A stretch of 64,000 bases of DNA from Fluviicola sp. (GTDB taxonomy: Bacteria; Bacteroidota; Bacteroidia; Flavobacteriales_D; Crocinitomicaceae): positions 485,000-548,999 of the forward strand of contig NVXV01000001.1 in assembly GCA_002734085.1 (NCBI GenBank), given 5' to 3'. The position numbers and the translations under genes are program-made. Positions 44,088-53,558 of this stretch are shown here, piece after piece (position 1 is the stretch's first letter; the number at the start of each line of letters is the position of its first letter). Under the pieces are notes generated by a model, which did not search any database, was not told the origin of the DNA, and saw nothing but the letters and a program-made list of their open reading frames with translations.

Positions 44088-44723
44088 TTAGCTTTTGCGT
44101 TTAATGCTACACCCTTTTGGTGCTGTTTTATTTAGTTTTATCTTCTCATTATTTGAATGCGAATTGATTGCATCAATCAAATAAGTTTCTTTCTTATCTA
44201 CTTTTGGCTTCCAGGTATTATCAATGGAACCTTCATAAATTAAAACCATGTCTTTATCAAACATGAAAATATGAGGCGTTGTTTTTGCTCCAAATGCATC
44301 TGCCAATTTATGTTGTGCATCATACAAATAGGGCATTCTAAAATCTTTTTCTTTGGAACGCTCTATCATATCCTTCATTCCATCTCCTTTTTTTCTTTTT
44401 GCCTCGTTACTATTTATAAGAACGAATCCTATGCTGTTTTGGTTGGAAAGCGCACTAAGTTCATTATAATCTTTCTCCCATCCAGGAAAGTTTTCACCAC
44501 CTATTACAAAAGGGCAAGTGTTACAAGAAAAAACAACGATTAGCCCATTATCTTTTAGTTGAGATTTGAGATCAAGCTTTTTTCCACTTGTTGATTTCAT
44601 TGTGAGATCTTGGAGCGGCGCCTTTGATCCAATTGATAGTGTTTCCAGCTTGTTATCTTCTAAAAAACTCATTCCAATTATGGAAAAAGATATTATTAAG
44701 GCAATGATGAAAATCTTATTCAT
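44088..44723 (-). CDS. Membrane-anchored or exported thioredoxin-like redoxin
   Basis: A 211-residue protein with an N-terminal hydrophobic segment (KIFIIALIISFSIIGMSFL) acting as signal or anchor, then an AhpC/TSA-redoxin domain. It has a CxxC active site in VVFSCNTCPFVIGG and the cis-Pro loop AFGAKTTPHIFMFD. Because of the export signal it should work in the periplasm, reducing or exchanging disulfides. The serine protease downstream, with several cysteines (CSGAL, NHC, CPNP), is a possible client (inference). The chain ends with a short Lys-rich tail containing one more Cys. Confidence 0.82.
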   Translation of the reverse strand: MNKIFIIALIISFSIIGMSFLEDNKLETLSIGSKAPLQDLTMKSTSGKKLDLKSQLKDNGLIVVFSCNTCPFVIGGENFPGWEKDYNELSALSNQNSIGFVLINSNEAKRKKGDGMKDMIERSKEKDFRMPYLYDAQHKLADAFGAKTTPHIFMFDKDMVLIYEGSIDNTWKPKVDKKETYLIDAINSHSNNEKIKLNKTAPKGCSIKRKS

Positions 44724-44836
44724 AGTTCTATTTAATTATTATAGTTTGCTAAATTTACGTTAATAATAGAAAAGTATAAAGTTTTTTTGTCATTTTGTTC
44801 AATTTTCACCATTATTTGTCACAATCTGTATAATTT

Positions 44837-46084
44837 ATGAAAAACAATAGTATCTGTATTTTAACTTTCCTTCTTTTTTTGTCTGTAGCTTTTTCTTCTC
44901 GTACTCAAATTGAGATAGAAAAAGGCAAATCTCCGTTTCATAGTGTTGTAGAGTGGAAAGATAAAGGAACAATTTTAATGAATAGTGACCCAAAAGATAG
45001 AACGAGAGATTATGAAATTGTTCTATTAAATAACGAGGGAGAAGTCAATTGGAGAAAAACCATTTATCCTAGCCATAGTATGCCCTCATTGATTTTATCT
45101 GAATCTTCGAACTACATTTATTTTGTAGATAACTTTGAGGTAATAGATAGTAAGTTTAGCTATATTCAGCTCAATAGAAGTGGCAGTGTTGTTTCCACAA
45201 AATTTGATCTTTTACAAATTCTTCGAACCTACGGATATACAACTCCAGATGAATTAGTTGTTGAAGAGGTTGTTAACACCCCAAAGGCACTTGTTTTTCA
45301 TTTTTCACTTGAAGTAAAAGATAAAGATATCATTGAAAACTTTTTTGTTTCGATTACGCACCATAATAATAGGGTATATCATTCACAAGGCCCAAACACC
45401 CATCCTGATCTTATTGATGATGAACGCGAGGGTCGATTCACTTACTCAGGAGCTGATGAAGAAAATATATATTTCTCAAGACTTGTAAAGCAAGGAGGAG
45501 GAAAGCGTATACATTTTTACCCCATCTCACCAAAAGCGGAAAAAGGGAATGAATATAGTTTTTCTTTAACCTCTGACTTTGCTCCTATTCAGTCAGAAGT
45601 GATCAATAACAATCTCTGTGGATCGTATTATCAAAAACAACTTAATAAAAAGTTATTGACTCGTTTTGCAATTGGTTTGTATAACAACAATAGGTTTTAT
45701 GTTGCGGCAAATGATTCAAAAGACCGATGTTTGAAAATATATGGTGCGGATAAGGAGGGTCAGATTTCTGTTTTAAATGAATGTAAGAATCCAGCAAAAG
45801 AATCTAGAAACTATGATGCAAAGCTAACTTGGCTCGATAACCTTAATAAGTTGATTATTATTGGTTCAATTGAAGACTCAAAGGCTGCATGCGTAATTGA
45901 AGGCTCAACAGTTGAAAGCATAATGTTCGATCGATTGGACTTAGATAAACTACAAATAAATCCATCTGTGTATGCTTTAGAAAATAAAACCACTAATTTT
46001 GTCCATCTTATTAATGATCAAGTTTTCTTTTTTGACTATAATCAACTAGGAAATGAAGGGAGCGTGATTTTTAAGGAAAAATAA
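44837..46084 (+). CDS. Exported protein of unknown function
   Basis: A 415-residue protein starting with a signal peptide (MKNNSICILTFLLFLSVAFSS). The rest alternates short beta strands with the rhythm of a propeller (YEIVLLNNEGEVNWRKTIYP, NYIYFVDNFEVIDSKFSYIQLNRSG, KLIIIGSIEDSKAACVIEG), but no named repeat could be assigned. It is first in an apparent operon with the uridine-kinase-like gene (2-base gap) and the large histidine kinase. I do not recognise the family. Confidence 0.65.
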   Translation: MKNNSICILTFLLFLSVAFSSRTQIEIEKGKSPFHSVVEWKDKGTILMNSDPKDRTRDYEIVLLNNEGEVNWRKTIYPSHSMPSLILSESSNYIYFVDNFEVIDSKFSYIQLNRSGSVVSTKFDLLQILRTYGYTTPDELVVEEVVNTPKALVFHFSLEVKDKDIIENFFVSITHHNNRVYHSQGPNTHPDLIDDEREGRFTYSGADEENIYFSRLVKQGGGKRIHFYPISPKAEKGNEYSFSLTSDFAPIQSEVINNNLCGSYYQKQLNKKLLTRFAIGLYNNNRFYVAANDSKDRCLKIYGADKEGQISVLNECKNPAKESRNYDAKLTWLDNLNKLIIIGSIEDSKAACVIEGSTVESIMFDRLDLDKLQINPSVYALENKTTNFVHLINDQVFFFDYNQLGNEGSVIFKEK

Positions 46085-46086
46085 TT

Positions 46087-46710
46087 ATGACTGTAATTGG
46101 TATTTGTGGAGGAAGTGGCTCGGGGAAAACAACACTTTTAAATCGTTTGGCTGATCACTACAACGAGTATTCCCCCTCAGTATTTTCAATGGATAACTAT
46201 TATAAATCCATTGAATTACAGCAAAAAGATGAAAAAGGCGTTGTAAATTTTGATCTACCCACAGCATTAGATCAGGAAAAGATGAAAAAGGACCTTTCAA
46301 GGTTGGTTAGAGGTGAAAACATCGAAGTTTTTGAATATCAATTTAATGCGGGGAATAAAAAACATGTTTTAATAACGATTGAACCTTCAGATTTATTAAT
46401 TGTTGAGGGACTTTTTGTTTTCGAATATGAAGCCGTTCATAAATTATTAGACTTTAGCATTTTTGTAGATGTTGATCCAGCCATTCAATTGGATAGACGA
46501 ATTTATAGAGACTTAGAATCAAGAGGATATTCTAGATCAGAAATCCTTTATCAATGGGAGAATCATGTTACACCTTGTTATGAGGAGTATCTTGCTCCTC
46601 ACGAAACAAAAGCTGATTTTATCTATCACAATGATAGTCGTTCAGAAAGAGACTTTACTCGCTTACTTGCTGTTTTAGAAGAAATTTTACCAAAGCAGAA
46701 AGTACATTAA
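46087..46710 (+). CDS. Uridine kinase-like P-loop kinase
   Basis: A 207-residue P-loop NTPase of the uridine kinase/phosphoribulokinase family, which phosphorylates uridine or cytidine in salvage. It has Walker A GICGGSGSGKTTLLNRL (residues 4-20), SMDNYYKS (the substrate Asp region), FDLPTALD, and LLIVEGLFVFEYEAV. The region RRIYRDLESRGYSRSEILYQW forms the lid. Length is normal for Udk. It sits between an exported unknown protein and a sensor kinase, a context that does not point to pyrimidine salvage. Confidence 0.85.
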   Translation: MTVIGICGGSGSGKTTLLNRLADHYNEYSPSVFSMDNYYKSIELQQKDEKGVVNFDLPTALDQEKMKKDLSRLVRGENIEVFEYQFNAGNKKHVLITIEPSDLLIVEGLFVFEYEAVHKLLDFSIFVDVDPAIQLDRRIYRDLESRGYSRSEILYQWENHVTPCYEEYLAPHETKADFIYHNDSRSERDFTRLLAVLEEILPKQKVH

Positions 46711-46715
46711 ATCAT

Positions 46716-49700
46716 TTGAATTCAGTAGCTTTGTATGAAGTGAAAAAAAAGGCTGTACAATTTAAATGGTTAATTGTTTCTATGGTAAGTATTTTACTTT
46801 CATGGGGCTTTTACAACCTTTTTTATAATGCTAATATAGAAAGTGAGAGAGATCAGTTCCAAAATTCAATACATTCTCTCCGCAAAAAACAACAACTTTT
46901 CTTACAAGAGGCTAATAAGGTAATTTCAACCTCAACAATTCAACAGTTATGGGAAAATGATGTTTTGTCAAACACCTCTTTTAACGTAAATGTGTTTTTC
47001 AACGACTCCTTGGTTTACTGGAATAACAACGAAGTCCCACTTTCAGGTTTGTCAGATACCATTTCTTTAGACGACTTTCCCAAACTGATTAATCTCTCAA
47101 ATGGATTTTATTTGACGGATATTATAAAAATACATGACGAAACCTTAGTATTAACCTCTAAAATAAAACACAAATACTATTATGAAAACGAAAGTTTACA
47201 AAATACACTAACTGAAGGCTTATCACTTCCAGACGACATTAATATTTTTACATCTAAAGAAGAGTCTTCAACACCTATTTATGACGAAAAAGGCTCTCCG
47301 CTTTTTTACATCTCTTTCAAAAACAATAAATTAATAACTGACTTCCAACAGATATTAATTTTTGTACTTTATGTTTTAGGGGTTTTTAGTCTAGTTATCG
47401 CTTTTGCTAGGTTTCTAATGTTGTACTCAAATAAAAATCCATGGCTCTTCATGGCTTTTCCTATCATTTTAATTGTTCTAAGATGGTGCTCTGTTCAGTA
47501 TGGATGGATCCAACTTTTTACGGAGTTTGAAATTTATAACCCGAATCTTTATGCAAGCTCTGAGTTATTTCCCAGCTTAGGTAGCCTTATAATCAGTATT
47601 GTTTGTATTCTGACTATTTTCTGGTGGTTTTATCATCACATTTCTTCAGGCAAGTCATATTTAATGAATCTTCCCGCTCTAATTATACTGTTCTTCTCTC
47701 TTTTCCCCTTGTCTTATTTTATCAGTTGGATTTTTGAATCACTTGTGCTCAATAGTACTATTTCTCTTGTTATTGATGAGGTCTTCTCACTTAGTATTTA
47801 CTCTTTCATTGCCCTGTTATTAATTGCTTCATTGTTTTTCGGTTTTTATCTTCTTGCTCTTGCTATTACAAGAAAAATTGTGAATACAAACCTGAGATTA
47901 AATACAGTTGCGCTTTTATGGTTTCTAACAGGGTGTGTTTATTTCTTTGCAGAGATTTTCTTCTTTCAAAAAAATATTTATAATGCACTTTGGCCAATAC
48001 TGTTGACTGGATTATTGTTCTTCATTGTATCAAAAAAGCAAAGCCAAAATGCCTTAAAGTATCAGCTAGTGCTTCTAGTTGTAATTAGTTTTTATGCCGC
48101 CTTCATTCTGTTTGAAAACAATCAGTCTAACGAACACCAGAAGAGAGAGCTTTATGCAAATCAACTTGTTACAGATCAGAACCCTACTACAGAAATTGAA
48201 TATCTCTCAACAATAGAAAAACTGAAGAGTAACTCGGTTTTTTTAGAGATGTTGGACGAACCAAAGGAGAATAATTCTCACGCTTTTATTGAGGAAATAG
48301 AAGAGTGTTGCTTCAATGGGTTTTGGGAAAGGTATGAGATGAGTTTTTTCTTTTTTGATAGTTTGCACGAGCCACTTATAGATTATACCTCCAACCAGTC
48401 GAAAACGTATGATGAAGTCAAAAACATTATTAATGAACATGGAGTATCGTCTTCAATAGCGAATCAACTTTACTACATTGAAGATTATCACGATCGATTA
48501 AGTTATGTAGCTAAAGAAACGATTCAGTCGAAAAAAGGAAACTTTATTGATTTATTTATATTGTTTCGTTCAAAGAAAATTCCAGAACAAATTGGCTTTC
48601 CTCGTTTGTTAATGAACGAAAAGACTTACGCGTTAGATGATTTAGAGGATTATTCTATTGCACGTTATTCTGAGCAAAACCTTGTAATGCTTTTTGGAAG
48701 TTATAATTATCCTACAAATCAATCTGTTTTCACAAAAAAACACGATTTAAATAAAGGGTTTGTTACCGCAAACAATGTTAGTCATTATATCTACCAGGAA
48801 GAAAGTGGGCAGACGGTAATTATTTCAAAGCCTGAAAAACAAATTATTGAAAAGATGACAACCTTTTCGTATCTGTTTTTGTTTTTTGGCCTCTTTACAC
48901 TTGTCGTTTTAGTTATTGTTAAGAGGAATGTCATTTTCCCTTTCAAAAGCCTTCAGTTATCTCTTAAAATCCAACTTGTTCTAATTGGTATTGTTGTTTT
49001 TGCATTTGTGATTTTCGCATTTGTAGCGGGTAATTATACCCAAAATCAGTATAGAACGTACACTTTTGAAAACTTAAAGGAAAAAGCGAGTTCTGTTGAG
49101 ACTGAAGTAAGCCAAAAACTCGGAGATAAAGAAGAACTTGATGTAGATGTTCTTGGGAATTACATGATGTATATTCTGAAAAAATTCTCCACTGTATTTG
49201 TAACTGATATAAATTTATATGGTCTAGATGGCAAACTATTAGCGAGCTCTCAACCGAAACTATACGATAAAGGAATTAGTGCAAAGCACATGAACCCTTC
49301 TGCTTATCGAGAAATGGTCCTAAACAAGAAGAGTGAATACATACACCGAGAAAGCATAGGGGAGTTAGATTATTTGTCTGCATACCTCCCTTTTATTAAT
49401 AATGATGGTAAGCTCCTGGGATATTTAAATCTTCAACATTTCGCAAAACAAAATGCTTACGAAAACCAAATTAACGACTTCATTGTTGCCATTATTAATA
49501 TTGCTGTGCTGCTATTGGTTTTTACTGTTGTTATTGCAATTTTCGTAGCGAGCTGGATTACAACGCCACTGCGATTGATTCAAGAAAGCTTTAAAAATGT
49601 AGAGCTTGGTAAACAAAATCAACCCATAGCATACCAAGGAAATGATGAAATTGGTGCGCTCGTGAAAGACTATAATGATAAACTTGCCGAGCTTGAGCTT

Positions 49701-50396
49701 AAAGCAATGCAGTTGGCAAGAAGCGAAAGAGAAACAGCTTGGCGTGAAATGGCAAAACAAGTGGCCCACGAGATTAAAAACCCTTTAACACCTATGCGAT
49801 TGAGCCTGCAACATTTCCAGCGCTCTTTTGATCCAACTTCTGAAAAGGCACAAGATAAAATTAACAAAATTGCAGATTCACTGGTGGAGCAAATTGATAC
49901 GTTGACCAAAATCGCGAATGAATTTTCAAATTTTGCAAAAATGCCTAAGGCAAATGAACAAAGGGTAGATTTAATTCCGATGATTCACAATGCGATCAAC
50001 CTTTACCAATCAGATGATCTTGCTATTTCTTTAGAAACATCCTTGAAAGAGATCATCGTTTTTGTTGATAAAGACTTGATGCTGCGTGTATTCAATAATC
50101 TGATTAAAAACGCCATTCAAGCAACAGCTGAAGATGAAAAGCCAGTTATAAAAATCAGTGTTGAGGAAGATGGGAAAAACTTCTTAATTTGCGTTGAAGA
50201 TAACGGTACTGGTATTTCCGAAGAGGCAAGAAACAAGATTTTTGTCCCAAACTTTACAACAAAAACTACAGGAGCAGGACTTGGTTTAGCCATGGTTAAA
50301 CAAATTGTCCAAAACCACAACGGAGAAATTTGGTTTGAAACAGAGGAGGGCAAAGGAACTACGTTTTTTGTTTTGGTTCCGAAATTTGAGGAGTAA
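46716..50396 (+). CDS. Very large multi-TM sensor histidine kinase (NtrY-like core)
   Basis: A 1226-residue inner-membrane kinase. TM1 (about 17-35), an outer loop to about 207, seven closely spaced helices (about 208-465), a second outer domain (about 466-715), two helices (about 716-770), a third outer domain (about 771-924), a helix (about 925-950), HAMP (about 950-1000), HisKA with KQVAHEIKNPLTPMRLSLQH (His1017) and HATPase (FNNLIKNAIQA, VEDNGTGI, TTGAGLGLAMVKQI). The His box resembles NtrY. The start is uncertain: there is no ATG, and the options are TTG 46716, TTG 46731 or GTG 46740 (GTG-AAA-AAA-AAG). No regulator gene is adjacent. Confidence 0.9.
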   Translation: MNSVALYEVKKKAVQFKWLIVSMVSILLSWGFYNLFYNANIESERDQFQNSIHSLRKKQQLFLQEANKVISTSTIQQLWENDVLSNTSFNVNVFFNDSLVYWNNNEVPLSGLSDTISLDDFPKLINLSNGFYLTDIIKIHDETLVLTSKIKHKYYYENESLQNTLTEGLSLPDDINIFTSKEESSTPIYDEKGSPLFYISFKNNKLITDFQQILIFVLYVLGVFSLVIAFARFLMLYSNKNPWLFMAFPIILIVLRWCSVQYGWIQLFTEFEIYNPNLYASSELFPSLGSLIISIVCILTIFWWFYHHISSGKSYLMNLPALIILFFSLFPLSYFISWIFESLVLNSTISLVIDEVFSLSIYSFIALLLIASLFFGFYLLALAITRKIVNTNLRLNTVALLWFLTGCVYFFAEIFFFQKNIYNALWPILLTGLLFFIVSKKQSQNALKYQLVLLVVISFYAAFILFENNQSNEHQKRELYANQLVTDQNPTTEIEYLSTIEKLKSNSVFLEMLDEPKENNSHAFIEEIEECCFNGFWERYEMSFFFFDSLHEPLIDYTSNQSKTYDEVKNIINEHGVSSSIANQLYYIEDYHDRLSYVAKETIQSKKGNFIDLFILFRSKKIPEQIGFPRLLMNEKTYALDDLEDYSIARYSEQNLVMLFGSYNYPTNQSVFTKKHDLNKGFVTANNVSHYIYQEESGQTVIISKPEKQIIEKMTTFSYLFLFFGLFTLVVLVIVKRNVIFPFKSLQLSLKIQLVLIGIVVFAFVIFAFVAGNYTQNQYRTYTFENLKEKASSVETEVSQKLGDKEELDVDVLGNYMMYILKKFSTVFVTDINLYGLDGKLLASSQPKLYDKGISAKHMNPSAYREMVLNKKSEYIHRESIGELDYLSAYLPFINNDGKLLGYLNLQHFAKQNAYENQINDFIVAIINIAVLLLVFTVVIAIFVASWITTPLRLIQESFKNVELGKQNQPIAYQGNDEIGALVKDYNDKLAELELKAMQLARSERETAWREMAKQVAHEIKNPLTPMRLSLQHFQRSFDPTSEKAQDKINKIADSLVEQIDTLTKIANEFSNFAKMPKANEQRVDLIPMIHNAINLYQSDDLAISLETSLKEIIVFVDKDLMLRVFNNLIKNAIQATAEDEKPVIKISVEEDGKNFLICVEDNGTGISEEARNKIFVPNFTTKTTGAGLGLAMVKQIVQNHNGEIWFETEEGKGTTFFVLVPKFEE

Positions 50397-50501
50397 GAGA
50401 GACCCGTAAACTCACAATAAATCTTAAAACAAATGGCTTATAAGCAACTCTTTTAACATGTTCTAGTTAATAGTTAGAACAATTTTTATCACAAATGTGT
50501 T

Positions 50502-50531
50502 TTGTTTGATGGATGCAGAAGTGTACTTTTG
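50502..50531 (+). promoter_or_regulatory. Consensus sigma-A promoter of dxs (TTG-N19-TACTTTTG)
   Basis: TTG at 50502-50504 and TACTTTTG at 50524-50531 have the ideal 19-base spacer. The ATG at 50550 is 18 bases further on, so the leader is about 12 bases, too short for a riboswitch. Confidence 0.75.
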
Positions 50532-50549
50532 TTTTAATTAAGATTATAA

Positions 50550-52514
50550 ATGGCAAATTATCAAGCTGGTCAACTATTAAAGGATATAAACAATCCGAAA
50601 GATTTAAAAAAACTTACTGAGGAGGAATTACCTCAAGTTTCTGAGGAATTACGCCAGTATATTATTGACGTAATTTCAGAAATAGGGAATTCTCACTTTG
50701 GTGCGAGCCTTGGTGTCGTTGAACTTACTGTTGCACTACATTACGTTTTTGATACGCCATATGATCAGCTTGTTTGGGACGTTGGTCATCAAGCTTACGG
50801 ACATAAAATCCTTACCGAACGAAGAGGTGTTTTTCATACAAATCGTTTGAAAGGGGGAATTAGTGGTTTTCCAAAACGAAGTGAAAGCGAGTACGATACC
50901 TTTGGTGTTGGTCACTCTTCTACTTCAATATCAGGAGCGCTTGGTATGGCGGTTGCCAATAATTATAAAGGAGAAAAAAACAGACAACATATAGCCGTAA
51001 TTGGCGATGGGTCCATGACTGCAGGACTTGCATTTGAAGGGTTAAACCATGCTGGATTTGAAAAAGACGCCAATCTTCTGGTGGTTTTAAATGATAACTG
51101 CATGTCAATTGATCCAAATGTTGGAGCGTTAAGAGATTATCTAACTGATATAACAACTTCACATACTTACAATAAAGTAAAAGACGAGGTTTGGAGTATG
51201 TTGGGTAAATTATCGAAATTCGGTCCTGATGCGCGTTCAGTTGTGAGTAAGGTTTCAACTGCTTTGAAGGGAAGTTTGCTGAAACAAAGTAACATGTTTG
51301 AGTCGCTTAACTTCCGTTATTTCGGACCTGTGGATGGACACGATGTTATTGGCTTAAAGAAAATATTTGAAGATTTAAAAGGTATTCCAGGGCCAAAAAT
51401 CCTGCATTGTATTACTAAAAAAGGCAAGGGCTTCAAGTTTTCTGAAGAAGGAAACCCTACTCAATGGCATGCACCAGGGGTTTTTAATAAAGACACAGGT
51501 GAAATTGTAAAGATTATTCCCACTTCTCCACAGCCACCGAAATATCAAGAGGTTTTTGGACACACGATTGTAGAATTAGCTGAAAAAAACGACAAAATCA
51601 TGGGGATTACTCCAGCGATGCCTTCTGGTAGTTCCTTGAATATCATGATGAAAGCAATGCCCAAGCGTGCTTTCGATGTAGGTATAGCCGAGCAACACGC
51701 TGTAACATTCTCTGCTGGTTTAGCAACGCAAGGACTGATTCCTTTCTGTAATATATATTCGTCTTTCATGCAACGTGCTTATGATCAAGTGATTCACGAT
51801 GTGGCATTGCAAAACTTAAACGTTGTTTTCTGTCTAGATCGTGCTGGTTTCGCTGGTGCAGATGGAGCAACCCATCATGGCGCGTATGATTTAGCATACA
51901 TGAGAAGTATACCAAACATGACAGTTGCTGCTCCTATGAACGAAGCTGAGTTGCGAAACATGATGTTCACTGCTCAGCAAGACGATATGGGTCCATTTAG
52001 TATTCGCTATCCGAGAGGAAAAGGTGTGATGACAGAATGGAAAACGTCAATGAAAGCAATCAAAGTTGGAACGGGAAGACGTGTCACTTTAGGAGATGAT
52101 GTTGCTATACTAACGATTGGTCATCCTGGAAACTTTGCTCAAGAGGCAATCAAAGAATTAAAAGAATTGGGTGCTTCAGTGGCTCATTATGATATGCGAT
52201 TTGTAAAGCCAATTGACGAAAACCTACTCCACGAAGTGTTCAGCAAGTTTGATAAAGTGATTACTGTCGAAGACGGATGTCTTATGGGAGGAATGGGTAG
52301 CGCTGTGATTGAATTTATGGCGGATCAGGGCTATCAAGCAAAAGTTGTACGTTTGGGAATTCCAGATAAATTCATTCATCACGGAACGCAACAAGAATTG
52401 TACAAAGATGCTGGATATGATACTGATAGCATTGTAAAAACAACTATAGAGTTATTACCACAACTCAAAGCCGATTTGAGCGAAGAGACAAAATTGAGAT
52501 ATTCAGTAGGATAA
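50550..52514 (+). CDS. dxs: 1-deoxy-D-xylulose-5-phosphate synthase
   Basis: Thiamine-diphosphate enzyme that condenses pyruvate with glyceraldehyde 3-phosphate, the first step of the MEP isoprenoid pathway. The 654-residue protein shows FDTPYDQLVWDVGHQAYGHKILT, the ThDP motif GDGSMTAGLAFEGLNHAG through LNDNCMSID, FGPVDGHDV, the pyrimidine region FDVGIAEQHAVTFSAGLA, DRAGFAGADGATHHGAYD, FSIRYPRGKG and a C-terminal transketolase domain (VEDGCLMGGMGSAV). It is monocistronic with its own consensus promoter. Confidence 0.97.
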   Translation: MANYQAGQLLKDINNPKDLKKLTEEELPQVSEELRQYIIDVISEIGNSHFGASLGVVELTVALHYVFDTPYDQLVWDVGHQAYGHKILTERRGVFHTNRLKGGISGFPKRSESEYDTFGVGHSSTSISGALGMAVANNYKGEKNRQHIAVIGDGSMTAGLAFEGLNHAGFEKDANLLVVLNDNCMSIDPNVGALRDYLTDITTSHTYNKVKDEVWSMLGKLSKFGPDARSVVSKVSTALKGSLLKQSNMFESLNFRYFGPVDGHDVIGLKKIFEDLKGIPGPKILHCITKKGKGFKFSEEGNPTQWHAPGVFNKDTGEIVKIIPTSPQPPKYQEVFGHTIVELAEKNDKIMGITPAMPSGSSLNIMMKAMPKRAFDVGIAEQHAVTFSAGLATQGLIPFCNIYSSFMQRAYDQVIHDVALQNLNVVFCLDRAGFAGADGATHHGAYDLAYMRSIPNMTVAAPMNEAELRNMMFTAQQDDMGPFSIRYPRGKGVMTEWKTSMKAIKVGTGRRVTLGDDVAILTIGHPGNFAQEAIKELKELGASVAHYDMRFVKPIDENLLHEVFSKFDKVITVEDGCLMGGMGSAVIEFMADQGYQAKVVRLGIPDKFIHHGTQQELYKDAGYDTDSIVKTTIELLPQLKADLSEETKLRYSVG

Positions 52515-52570
52515 TATAGGCTATTCCAATTTATAAAGCCACTCTTCTGAAACACTATCGCGACTATTTT

Positions 52571-52606
52571 TGCTTCTCCCTTTGGAGGGGGATACAGAGG
52601 GAGGAT
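52571..52606. repeat. Short intergenic inverted-repeat element
   Basis: GC-rich patch in an AT-rich spacer: CTCCCTTTGGAGGGGG, then GATACAGAGGGAGGAT. The first part folds on itself (CTCC..GGAG), and CTCCC can also pair with the later GGGAG. It resembles the short palindromic elements often scattered between genes in Flavobacteriia. Only one copy lies in this window. Confidence 0.45.
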
Positions 52607-52660
52607 AGTTAAAACCATCATTAGTGATAATTTTTTTATTACTTTTTCAATCGAAAAGTT

Positions 52661-52668
52661 TAACTTTG
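52661..52668 (+). promoter_or_regulatory. -7 box (TAACTTTG) for the YebC-family gene
   Basis: TAACTTTG matches TAnnTTTG, 21 bases before the ATG at 52690. The -33 region is only T-rich. Confidence 0.5.
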
Positions 52669-52689
52669 GATTCATAAATTTATACAGTT

Positions 52690-53403
52690 ATGGGTAGAGC
52701 ATTTGAAGCGAGAAGAGCATCTAAAGAGAAAAGATGGGATAAGATGTCTAAAGTCTTCCCAAAACTTTTGAAAGTTATAACAATGGCCGCTAAAGAAGGA
52801 GGGGAAGACCCTGCCATGAATGCATCATTGAGAACAGCTATTCAAAATGCGAAAGCTCAAAACGTACCCAAAGACAATATTGAAAAAGCAATCAAACGCG
52901 CTTCTTCAAAAGACGTTGAGAATTATGAGTTGGTCAACTATGAAGGTAAAGGACCCCATGGAGTGCTGGTTTATATTGAATGTGCAACAGACAACACGAC
53001 GCGAACAGTTGCAAATGTAAAGTCGTATTTCAATAAAGCAGACGGACAAGTCGTTCCAAATGGATCTCTAGAATTTATGTTTAACCGTAAAGCCGTTTTC
53101 GAAATTGAAGAAACGGAAGGTTTAGACACGGAAGAACTGGAATTAGAACTAATAGATGCTGGATTAGAAGAGATTGAAAAAACAGAAGAAGGTACAATCA
53201 ACATTTTTGGGGATTATACAAGTTTTGGGACTTTACAAGAAGCACTTGAAGAAAAAAATATTGAAGTTGCTAAATCAAGTCTTAAGCGCTACGCTACTTC
53301 ACCAGTTGAGTTCACAGAAGAGCAATTGGAAGACATAGAAAAAATGCTGGATAAAATCGAAGATGACGACGATATTCAGCAGGTGTTTACGAATATAGCC
53401 TAA
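52690..53403 (+). CDS. YebC/PmpR/TACO1 family protein
   Basis: A 237-residue cytoplasmic protein. The family is described as transcriptional regulators and, more recently, as translation factors that relieve ribosome stalling on proline stretches. Hallmarks: the N terminus [21 protein letters not shown] (E. coli-type members start MAGHSKW, so this is the variant seen in Bacteroidota), [34 protein letters not shown], the central [23 protein letters not shown], and [13 protein letters not shown]. The C terminus is acidic. Full length and monocistronic. Confidence 0.93.
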   Translation: MGRAFEARRASKEKRWDKMSKVFPKLLKVITMAAKEGGEDPAMNASLRTAIQNAKAQNVPKDNIEKAIKRASSKDVENYELVNYEGKGPHGVLVYIECATDNTTRTVANVKSYFNKADGQVVPNGSLEFMFNRKAVFEIEETEGLDTEELELELIDAGLEEIEKTEEGTINIFGDYTSFGTLQEALEEKNIEVAKSSLKRYATSPVEFTEEQLEDIEKMLDKIEDDDDIQQVFTNIA

Positions 53404-53546
53404 GTCAAGGTTTTCTGAAAATTATTTTGGTGTTTAGTAGGTTTTGGAATGTGTCTAAAGCCTTTAATCTAACATCGAATATCGCAATTCAATTTCAATT
53501 GTTAGCAAGATTAGCATGTCAACGCTAAACCAAATTATTTTGCGTT

Positions 53547-53554
53547 TAACTTTA
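53547..53554 (+). promoter_or_regulatory. Possible -7 box (TAACTTTA) for the CvpA-family gene
   Basis: TAACTTTA differs from TAnnTTTG at the last base and ends four bases before the ATG at 53559. If used, the mRNA would be leaderless. Confidence 0.35.
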
Positions 53555-53558
53555 CATT

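Noticed and set aside
50397..50549. Possible TPP riboswitch ahead of dxs
   Set aside because: The consensus promoter leaves a leader of about 12 bases.
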